A model generated the notes under the pieces. It had not been told where the DNA came from and did not search any database. It was given only the letters and a program-made list of their open reading frames with translations. 64,000 bases of DNA from Costus lasius (taxonomy: Eukaryota > Streptophyta > Magnoliopsida > Zingiberales > Costaceae): assembly GCA_027563935.2 (NCBI GenBank), contig CM050453.2, positions 84,976,665 to 85,040,664 on the forward strand, read 5' to 3'. The first letter of the stretch is position 1. Each line of letters opens with the position of its first letter. Shown here in pieces: positions 41,801 to 53,800 of the stretch. The translations under genes were made by a program, and so were the position numbers.

Positions 41801-44800
41801 TCGGGGATGGGGTTTCTTGCCATCCCTAGTTGAGACCATCTTTGTTTCCCTTTGATACTTTACATAGTATTGATCTTTATTATTACAGGAAATGCACATG
41901 AAGAACCAAGATTTTGCTACTATATCCTACCTCTACTGTATCTGAAAATTGTTTTCATGTGTATCTGCAAAATTTTATTATTGATTAGTGCCACTTTCTA
42001 ATTATCATCAAGTCCATTGCAATATTTCACTATGAAAGTGATGTTTTTTTTCATCTTTTTGCTCAGGTCTTTTCTCCATTGGTTGAGAAATGCAAAAAGT
42101 ATGGCCGAGCAATACGAATTGGGACAAATCATGGAAGTCTTTCTGATCGTATAATGAGCTACTATGGAGATTCTCCAAGAGGAATGGTTGGTAGTATTTT
42201 CTGTAAAAGACACAAATATATCTATTTGCTAGATGAACCTATGCATAAACCTTGCTAACTTTGCAACAGGTTGAATCAGCCTTTGAATTTGCAAGGATAT
42301 GTCGGAAGCTGGACTTCCATAATTTTGTCTTCTCAATGAAAGCAAGTAACCCAGTCGTTATGGTTCAAGCCTATCGATTACTAGTTGCTGAGATGTATGT
42401 TCAAGGTTGGGATTATCCTCTGCACTTAGGAGTTACTGAAGCTGGAGAGGGAGAAGATGGAAGGATGAAATCTGCAATTGGCATTGGAACTCTACTTCAG
42501 GTTCAAACCTTTCTCTAGTAGTGTCTGCGGATTTTGCTTCTCCTTTTTCATATGTTAAGCAGAATGTCTGTATTTGTGGATGTCATCAAGCACTCTATTT
42601 TTTGAACAGCTGTGAAGCTGATATTAGAAGTTTGTTACTTCCACATAATTATGATATAGACTTTCTTATAAGTTGAGCTAATAAGCTCTTAGGTAACGGA
42701 ACATGGATAAATAAAGGTCCAGAAACCAATGTCTTATGCTAGAATGTTAAATATAAGCATTAAATGAACTTCTTAACCAATTTTTCATATTCACAGAGGT
42801 GAAAATTTCTAATCTACACAACTAAGCAATATTTAAATTATTCTAATACAAAAGAAATCCGTACATGCTTTCACAGGCATCACAGAAGCATAGTGGGCCT
42901 GTAAACACATGCTTTTTCTAACTTTCAATACTTTCACTAAGCAAGAATTGTCAGTATTTGCGTGCCTTTCTCGTTGCACGAACAAACAATGCATTTATTG
43001 CCACATGTGGACCAATGTAATAGTGTATGCATGAGTAGATGACTCTTAGCTACTTCCCCTCCTCTCTTCTTTTTCTTGTAGTCATTAAAAGCAATGCTAT
43101 TATCACCAGGTATATACGAACGTAGACTTTGCTTTTAACAACTTATAGACGTCCTTTTCTCTCATGCATGGAAAACAATGAAACTTTGTTTTCATGTTGC
43201 AAGACATCTTCTCTCGTTTGCAACTTTTGTGTTAAACTTAAGGTTGCATCAACTTCAACCTTGAGTGTATAGGGCCTATAGGCAATTGTTGGTGAACATA
43301 TAAGTTTCATATATGGAAGGCGGTAAGCATGGATGTTTCCTCTTAGCAACATCATCATAATACCTTCTATTTTTATTATGAGTTTCATCATATGTCCTTA
43401 TCTTATTATTATATTAGGTATTTTCATAATATTACTATTACCATTGTAATTGTCATTGTTTTCATAAGGATTACAATTCCTATTTCTTCCATTGTGTGCC
43501 TCAAAGAAAGAAGGAATAATGTCTTCACTTTAGAGCCATTAACTAATTGTTGCTCATCTTTTTGCAATTCGCTTGCCCTATCGAAATCTACATCTACAAC
43601 AAGGGTCAATTCCCCTTCTCCCTTGTTGCTACAAAACCCCCTACCTTTCCTTTCCCCACTTCAAATAAGGAGGGACGACGTCTCTCCTTTCTTCTCACTT
43701 CTAGGACTCACGTGAGAGAGATTGTTCCTCCCAAGGTTTAAGAAACAGTACCGTACCGCTCTGCGGGACGGTAGCGGTCCGACGAGTGGGCAGCAACGGA
43801 ACACGCCTCGGAGCACGGCTCCGGGCGGAACGGCAGTATACGGCAGCGGCAGCGGCGGTGGGAAGCTTCGATTGAAGCTTCCAGCGGCACTTTTCCTGTT
43901 CTGCCACTTCTTCCTTGCCTCCTCGGTTCGTCCGGTACGCACGGTATCGATACCGGTACTGTACCGGTCGGACCGGCTTTGAAATCCTTGGTTCCTCCCC
44001 CTATCCTCATTGTTGCTAGAGCAAATAGCAAACTAACATTGTGAGCTTCATGACCCACATTGTTGTTTAAGGTATTGAACTGACACCCTCAAAACTCAAT
44101 CCTAGTGGTTCTTTTCACATGATCTTCTACTATGATCAAAGACATGAGGGAAGGGTTCTTGATAGCTTTCCTTGTAAATGGGCTCTTGATTGACATTGAT
44201 GTATTCCAATTTCGATGCTTGTTGAAGCAAGTTGTACTCAAGGTTTAAAGTCTCTCGCATTTGTATTATCATAGACACAGTTATACTGATACTATCTCAA
44301 ACTAATACATATATTGTTCTCATCGTACAAATTGCATTCAAAGTCAAACTGGTACATATTGAATGTACTAACATTATACTACAGTGGTATCATACATATT
44401 GATACTATGCTACAGTGATATGAGTATTATCTCCGATTGGTACATATCGCCTATACCGAGCAGTAGATACTGCTCGGATGGTGCTACTTGTAAGTATTGT
44501 TGCCCCCTACAAAGGGAGGTGATAATCTCTTGCAAATCTATGTCCAAACAATTTATGCATCTTGCACACGTGCAATAGTAGCACCAAGTAGAAGAAAAAG
44601 GAAGAGAAAAAGTCAGAAAGAAATTGAATCAAAGAAAAGAGAAAGAAGCAAAAACAAATAAAAAAAGATAAAAAGATAAAAAAAAGATAAAAAATAGATA
44701 TGTGATTCTTTGACAAATATTATTTTCCCGCATGTTCATCCTTTCAAACCAAATTTAGTTAAAACAAATCAAAGAACAGGGTCAAGGGATCGAACCCCGC

Positions 44801-47800
44801 CATCATTACTTAATTTGCCAAATGTAAAAAAAATAATTGAAAAGTTCAATTACAATAAATGTTAAAATGGCAAACACACTCTTTGAGGATTTTTCATTTA
44901 AAAAAATAAAAAATGACAATTACATCCTTCAAACAAGAGCTGATCGTAACAAATGATGGAATGATGAATGCGTCCTTCTAAAGTACTTCTATTGCAACAA
45001 ATAGAGATATATTACTTCATGATAAAAGGACAAGTATTGAGTCACAACAAATTAAGAAATGAGTTTCACTTTTTTTTGTACTAGCCTCAAACCTTCAACA
45101 TTCTTCAAAAAAATGGTGAAATACAAAAAATTAATATTCTTTTTGCAACATGCAAGTAAGGTATTAAATAAGAAGAAGAATGTACAAAAGTGGTGACTTC
45201 TTTTAAATGCACAAAAAATCATGGCTTCTTTAAGTGCCCAAAATGCTGACACCAATCCTATTATGGCATCAATCAGCAAGATCTATCTCCAGATGCTCAA
45301 AAAGAAAATGATGATGTCTAGTTCCTCGGCAAACTCTTTCATAGTGCAAATCTTAGACATAGGGGTAAGTTAGTCCCACACAGCCCAAGTGTAGTAGTAA
45401 AAAAAAAATAACTTCTTTAGGGCATTGCCTAGGCCTTAAAGAGCCGGTGGTCCCTAATGCTCAAATAACTCTACAACTATATCCTTTTGTTGAAACCACT
45501 ACTATAAGAGATGGATCCTCAAATGAAACCTCGAACTAGTAAAGGAAAAAAAGTATTCTATGCTCTCTCTAAATGAGCTGCATAAATGACATGTGTTATC
45601 AAATAAAATTAGAAAAGAAGCCTAAGTGATAAATGATAATCACAAGACTTATTCTAAACCAAACCATCGCATGCCAATCCACTTATATGGCTCTAGGTTA
45701 GATGTTCTCATGGTCTCATAAGCTTGACATATTAAAAAGATGCTCAAGGATTTAGGTAACTAGTCAATGCAGTTAGCCTTTAAGAGTGTTAGATTTGGAT
45801 GCTCTAGATGTTGGTGTAGTCCGAATGAAGTGAGGAGGATCAAGGAGTATAGATACACCATTGTCCATCTCATATTAGTTGGTGATTGGAAATTTGCTCC
45901 AAGATTTCTTAAATTTAAAATTATCTACTAACTTTTAAAGGATGCCTTAAGAGTGATATCAGGGGTTAAGCCAAATGTAAATTCCTTTTCCATTATTAAT
46001 GCAATCTTGATGGAGCCCATAGTTAATTACCAAAGTGATAGCATACATTTGAAGCACTATAACACTCTTGAAGGGATAAGTGGCATCTAGATAAGTGGCA
46101 TCTAGATAGAGTGCCCCTCTAGATATCAAGCTAAAATCTATTTTACCCAAACCCAAAGAGAGTCCTTCTTAGAAGCAATTTTCTAAAGAATCTCATTGTG
46201 TAGGCTTTGTTTAACCGATTAACTCATCTAAGCTCCAACCCACCTTTGTTGTACTGAAGACAAATTAAGCTTGAAGCCACCTTCCCTCTTGTTGTTAGCC
46301 GACTCAAAGAAGTAGAAAAACAATTGCTCTAGCCAACAAAGAATGAGCTTTGGGAGGGCAAATGTGGAACATTAGAAGAGGGAATTACCATGGAAAATAG
46401 AGCAGATAAGTTTAACTCTACCAGAAAAGTAGAGTAATTTGCTCTTCTAACTTGAAATTAAGCCATAGACTCAATAAGAGACATACAGCCTCACTAATCA
46501 AGGTAGATGGAGATCAAAGGTATGTATGCTTAGTTGCTTACGTAAAAGTTATAATGTTCTGGGTCTGGCTCGAGCAAGCTATGTACAATTTGGATTAACC
46601 AAATTATCATAAAACTCAGATACCTTAAAGAAATTAGAAAGAGTCATTTTAATAGTCATCATGGGTTAAGTTCAGCTTGGCAAAAATGAATAGGTCATCT
46701 GTAAAAGCTAGGTGCATTACTAGTGGGATCTTACAAGTGATGGGTCATTCTAGCTTCCACTTCCACCACTTGGAGGTTGGAAAGATACTAATTTGAAATA
46801 GTAGGGCGTCATGAGGTAGCCTTATCTCAGTCCTCAAGCCCCCTAAAATAATCTAATGTCTTCGTTGTTTAACAAGATGGAGAAGTTTGGGTTCTGGATG
46901 CAGGCTGAGATCCAATTTACCACTAGGGTAGGAAGAGTGAGGTTTCAATATAGAAACATGAAGTCCAATATGAGTTGAAGACCTTGGATTAATATTGATA
47001 CTCATACGTTGATGCCCTTAAAGACGATAATTATGTATGATTTTATGATAGAGGGCAATATTCTTATAAATCAATATACCTTTTATGAAAACATACTAGG
47101 AGGAGCCAATGATCCCTAGGAGGACAGCTCGAACCCAAAGTGATAAATTAGTTTGCATACAAAATTAGCCATGTAATCTTTGAAATCCTTAGGCACCAAA
47201 CCAATGGATGTTATGATCGCTTGTTTCAAAAGCTTTCTATATTAGAAGTCCTTAATGGCTTTAAGGACATCATGTTTAATTGTGGCAACATACTTTGAAG
47301 AAGTGAGTGTAGAGGACAACTTTCTCAATTTCATTCAACTACTAAGGCTAGAAGATCCTTGTTATAAGAGGAAAGTTTCCTCTTAATTGTGGGGTCTCTT
47401 CATTGTGCGGTAGTGGGGTCATGAGGGGTGAGTCAAGAGTTGCTCAAAGCATCTCTCTACTCTAATCATCACAACGTTCCCACCTACAACTCGGTATAGA
47501 ATTAAAAATTGGTCTGTACTAGATGGTATGACTGGTTTGTGCTACATGGTAAAGTATATAAATATGTATATAATATATTATATATTATATAAAAACAACA
47601 GTGCCTTGTGTAGACTGGTACCGACCATGGTTTAAGGTTTTGGTCCGGCTACCAGACTGGTACGAATCGGTCGGTACTGGTAAAAAACCAAACAAAATCA
47701 TCTAGTCTCCCTTTCTGCCTCCCGCTTTCGCCTTCGCCTCCGCCCCCACTCCAGCTTCCGCCTTTGCCTCCCGCTCCCGCTCGAAGCAGGCAGAGCTTCG

Positions 47801-50800
47801 GTCATGAGCAGGAGCTCAAGGCGGGCTCAAGGCGGATATTCCGCCTCCCTCTCCCACTCCCATCTACTTTAAAGCTCCGACTATGCATACCATGCTCGCC
47901 CGAGCTTGGTGGCTCATCGGATCGGTACTGGACCGAAATTTTGGCCAGTACGGACCAAAACCTTAAACTATGGTATCGACTAGTACGGACTAATATGTTT
48001 TGATCTAACAATGGACCAATGTCTTATATCTTGCAACTCTGGACATTAATCTTTTGTTCCTTCAGTCACAAATGTTATAAAAGTACATAGTGTTGTTGCA
48101 TCATAGGAAAATCTTGGAATCCCTAGACTTATGCCTGAGCATAGCTTCCTCATCTAGCAGCCAAACATGAACTTTATGATGTTTGGCCTCAACTTTAAGC
48201 AAGTTGACGTTTAGTGATGATGATTGCAAGGCATTTTGAATCGTCTGTGGCCTTGCTTTTGTCCAGCATGCCCTCTAGCTTACACCTTGAGGTCAGCCTT
48301 GAGCCATTGGATTATTTGCCTATCGATGAACCTAGGGGATCCAATGAGGCCAATTTTATGGAAGAACTAAATTAGTTGGTAGAAGGTCCGGTTGTTTGCC
48401 CAGTAGATAAAAAACAAAACTTAGTACCCTTATTTCTAGAGTACGAGGAAAAACTCCACACAAGATATTCCTATCCTTCAAATGAACTTTAGTTGTAACT
48501 AATTGAAAAATGGTCATGGTTTTAAATACCAAGGTACATATCGATCGACATTAGTCTGGGCAAACAAACTACCAATGGCACCGAAATATATACATATACA
48601 TGTGTATATATATACATGTATATGTATATATACACATGTACATGTATATGTACATATATTATATATATATATATATATATGTACATATATATATGTACAT
48701 ATATATATATATACATATGCATACATATGATATATATATATTACAAACCAGCCATATTGCTCGGTATAGAATAGTTTTTTAAATCATGAAAATGACATCC
48801 ATGTCCCTATGGTAAGTTGAAAGATGGCACTTCTTTATTCTCAAGGCTTATGATCGAAACAAGTTCAAAATGCCCTTCAATGTCCATAAACACTTGAAAT
48901 CTCTCAAAAGCTACAAGACACCCTCTCAATCTCAGGAGATTCTCTTCAAAATTTCAAGGCTCAAAAAAATCCTTCAAACAAAAAATATAAATAATAAATA
49001 AATGATGGAAGACATGTATGTGTTCAATGCTAACATGGGTAAACATTCGCCATCCACAGGCTGATACGATTCGATTCGAGAAGCAAATCGTCCCTCAAGC
49101 CGTCACCGACGAGATATCATGCGAAGCACGCCCTAACAATAGGATAATTAAAATACTCAATGACTCAACACTAAACCCTACACCCTTATTTATAACCTTA
49201 TCCTACTTAGTGGGTTGGGTATACATATTAACCCGGATCCACTTTATTACATATCCAACTACTAATACTAGGTCCGTAACACAGACTTAGAGAAAATCTA
49301 AAAGAGTGATAGTAGTAAAAAAAGAAGATTCGACTGCAGGTCTTCCACATGTAAGAATAAAGGTCCTAGTGTGAGAAAACCCTTTCGAGTGCTTATAGAT
49401 AAAAATAAGGGAAATAAAGGGTTTTCACATGTAAAAATAAGGATCTTGCTGTTGGTAAACACTTTTTAGTGCTCATAGATAAAAGTAAACATCAAAGACA
49501 ATAGAAAAAACCTTATGAGGTGATCACTCGACAATGCAAGCCACCCTAAGTTTTTTAGTCACAATAGAAGTGCTATGCCAAGCAAAAATAAAAGTCAGTT
49601 AAAGCAATATCCAGCCATTAAAACCAAGTACCTGGACATGAATGCAAGACACAACAAAGTCAAGCCAAGTGCAAATTTCAAACTCAAGACATGTAGAGAC
49701 CTTTCAAGCTAGAGCCATTTATGTTTAACAGTTTTAGTATAAATTCAGTCAAAACATGCTGGTTTAATTAGCTGCAAAACTCAAATGAAACCCAATTTAA
49801 GATATGCAAGGTCCAGATAGGTCGTAAAGTCAAATGCAAAAAATTAAATTCAAAGCATATAGGATCCATTTGACCTATAGAATGCTCAAGCTATCCAAGT
49901 TCAAGGACACTAAGTTATCCAAATGCAAGGATATGAAGCCACTCAAGTTCATGGGTACTCAGCCATTAAACTCAAAGGTGTCAAACCACTAAATCAAAAG
50001 ACTAGGGGCCGTTTGGCTGCTTATGACATTGCAGTCAGCAGATTTCGAGAAGCTAAGGCATTTGGCACACTTCTCGGTTCCAACCCCTAAATTTCTACTG
50101 TAGCCGAGAAGCAGGTATCAAGTTGCTCAACCCCCCCTGCGCGCGCGCGATTCTCGCCCGATTCATCGCTCGCCCTAAGCTTCGTTCTTTTCATCCTTGC
50201 CATCTGTCGTCACCCGATTTCTCGCATTCGCCCTTGCCATCCGCCATCGCCTCTCTCTCAGCCACCGTTCATCGCCGCCTCTCTCTTGGCTGCCGTCCGT
50301 CGTTGCCTCTCTCATAGCTGCCGTTCACATCACTTCTCTCACAGCCACCGTCCACAACTCTTACTTTACATTTGAAAACTTTCTAAACTAGGCCTTGCAG
50401 ACTTTAATTTTTGGAACTATTACCCAAATTGAAATTCATCATCATGTCTTAAGGGCATTAGAAGTTGGTTTTCTTATTTTGAACCTAAAGGGGGCTTGGC
50501 TTTCATATATTCTCCCTAATTTAGAAGAATTTTATGCCACTTATTGTATTTAGAAAATCAACCAAAAGTTTCATGTAAGAAGATCTCTAATAAGAAGTTA
50601 CACCTAAAACGGTAGACTATTAAGTATTAGAATCAAGATAAGGGAGCATCTGCACAAACTACACTATACATATCTTTCAAAGCACTAACTAGTTTATGGA
50701 ACTTCATAAGTTACAACCATTAAAACTCCAACTCATATATGCTTATTCTTAATAATCAGAAGTGTTGTGTTCATTTACATTGGATGTAAGATTGGTACCA

Positions 50801-53800
50801 TATAGTACACTAGTATAGTTCTCATGGTATCTTGCTAAGTACTCTTTCTTGATTTATAGTTCCTTGAGATCTTTCTTGATTTATATTTATGTGAAAAGAG
50901 ATGGCACAAAGTTCACAAGCAACAACCAAAAGTTGTGCACTTTTATATATGGGTTTTATTACAATGCTTATTTATGTGAGTTTTTATTATAATATTTTCA
51001 TATAATTTACCTGTTTTTAAGAATATTTATGTTTACCAGCTCAGCACATCACAACATAAACAAAATAACTTAACCACAAGCTATGCATCCAAACACCATT
51101 GAACTTCTTCAACCAGCATGTTTTTTAGCCAGTATTTCTTCTAGAAGCAGAAGCTGGCCCAAACTGGCCCTAGATCCCTAGCAAGTTATTGATCAGAGTA
51201 TCCATAAGTTACCAAATTCATGGGCATCACCAAACCAAAAAATTTGAGGGTTAGTGTTACTGAACCGGTTCATCCTCCTATATGGAGGGTTTATTCCCGC
51301 CGAACCGGATCTCGGTCTGGTCCAGGGAACCTTTCGGCCCAAGGGGAAGGGAACGAGTGATCACTGTATTAGGGCAAGCAGGAAGGAGGTTAGGGTTATG
51401 TCATTTTGTTGCTTGTTTAATGTCTGAGACGTTCTCACCGAATGGTCTCCGGTTGAGATTGTTGCCAGACTTTCTACTCTTTCCATCTATTAGCGATTCG
51501 CGTGGTGTTTCTTTGTCTCGTATCAGTTAGATTCTGCACCAATCATTGACCGAATTTTTCACTAGCAATAAAAATGCCAAGGACAAAATAATATTGGGTT
51601 TAACCTTGTTGAACCGAACTCATCATTGATCTACAAGCCATGAGTAGATAGAAAACCAATGTCATCCTTGAGCACATCCCTAGAGATCCTTCAAAGTAGT
51701 CTCTTAAGAGTGTATTTTTCAATTTTTGAATAAAAAAAATCTATAGTTGCGCTTCCAAATTGAGTAAAATTTCAAACAAGGGATGGAATGTAAATCTTTA
51801 TCAACACTATTAGTTCCTTCTAGCAAACAAAGGGAGATGCTCTCCTTGGAATGAAAATAAGTAATCCACTCTCAAGTCTCAACAACTTGTGATACTCAAA
51901 ATCTTCTAGCAATATATCAACAAGAACATCCAATATCGATATTGGTAATGATTCTTCTATTAAGTCAAAAGGATGAAAGCTAAATAGGAATGAAGATCTA
52001 GGTTGACTTAATGAACAAATTTTAACAAGTCATGTGGCACAAATTCCTAGACAACTGAGTGGATTACTAATGTTGACAAAATTGGTATTCTTCTTCCAAA
52101 ATTCTTTGTATGTTTGTCCTAGAGCCCACATATGTAGAGGTCAATATTTCATCTCCTACAAGCCAAGGTTGCATATTCAAAGTACCTCCTGCTCCTTTGT
52201 CTTAAAACCCCATGCAATCAAAGGAGATAAAATTGGTATTCTTCTTCCAAAATTCTTTGTATGTTTGTCCTAGAGCCCACATATGTAGAGGTCAATATTT
52301 CATCTCCTACAAGCCAAGGTTGCATATTCAAAGTACCTCCTGCTCCTTTGTCTTAAAACCCCATGCAATCAAAGGAGATAAAAAGAAAAAAAAAATGAGT
52401 GCAAGTGGTAGATAATAAAACCAATGGTACGCCATAAACCCTGGAAACTCAAGTACCTAAGGCAATAAAACCCATGTTTGTTGTACGCACTTGTGTGTTT
52501 TACATTTTGATAACTTCACATTATATCTCTTAGTTAGAGGTTCCTTAGAAACCCCATGACCAATTAACGGTTGGGATTGTGCTTGTTCAGATGTCTTGAA
52601 GTTACGTTCCATCAATGAACACTATCTTTTGGTAGCGTAGATCTTGACAGTCATGTAATTTGTTAAATTATCTGTGAAATTATAAATCCACCCTTTCGCT
52701 TTGAGAGGAGGTGTAATTTTTTGATTCGACAGAGTAATAAATGAATGATATCGATATAAGTTAGCATCAAATTCTCATCCCCTCATACTATGAAAAATTG
52801 CGATAACTTTACAAATCATGCACAGTTGTATATTATTATTGTATTGCTGCATTATTTCATGAAAATTTAATGGCTACTTTGTATTATTTGCTTGAACAAC
52901 GATAAAGCTTCATTATCTATTGGTTTTTAGATGAGATTCAGCAAGCACTAAGTACATATCAAATTTCCACACAAATATACAATTTAAAATATGGCAAGCT
53001 AGATGAATGCATTTTTTCTTACCTAATTATTCGGACTTGGAACTGATTAACTGTAATCTTCATAGAATCATCAGTTTGAATTCAATCATACTACAGTTAC
53101 ACGAGATTGGATTTGAAAGTCCAATGGAGTTTGTAAAGCAGAATACTATACTTTTGTTCAGATGTAACTTGCCCTTTTAAGTGGAACTAAATTTGTGGCA
53201 TCTTTAATCTTTTGTTCCATAGGACGGTTTAGGTGATACAATCAGGGTGTCTCTGACTGAACCACCAGAGGAAGAAATTGATCCTTGTAGACGGTTGGCT
53301 AACCTTGGGATGCAAGCAGAAAAGCTTCAGAAGGGAACTGTGATGCTCTTTTCCTTATGTCATTTTAATTCCAGTTATTATATATATTGGTATTTCAAGG
53401 ATTATTTTATTTGATTTTTGACAAACTATTTTCATTAATCACCTTCAAAACCTAACTTGTATCATACAACAAAACTTTTATTAGGTACCTTTTGAGGAAA
53501 AACATAGACGATATTTTGACTTCCAGCGTAGAAGTGGTCAACTTCCAGTGCAGAAGGAGGTTAGAATGCTTTTGTTCTTTGGCTTAGTAAATCTGCTGGA
53601 GATTATTAACTTTTGCTACATCCTTTGTATAGGGTGAGGAAGTTGACTACCGAGGTGTCCTTCATCGTGATGGTTCTGTTCTTATGTCAGTGTCCTTGGA
53701 CATGCTGAAGGTAGATGTTGCATTTATATGCTTATGGTTGGATAATTCTGCCTCAGCTGTCCACTTAATATTTCTTAGAAAGTGAAAGCCAAATATGAAA

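Noticed and set aside
48503..48782. Tyr/Ile-rich frames on both strands
   Set aside because: Products of a TATATACATG repeat in the core of a MITE.
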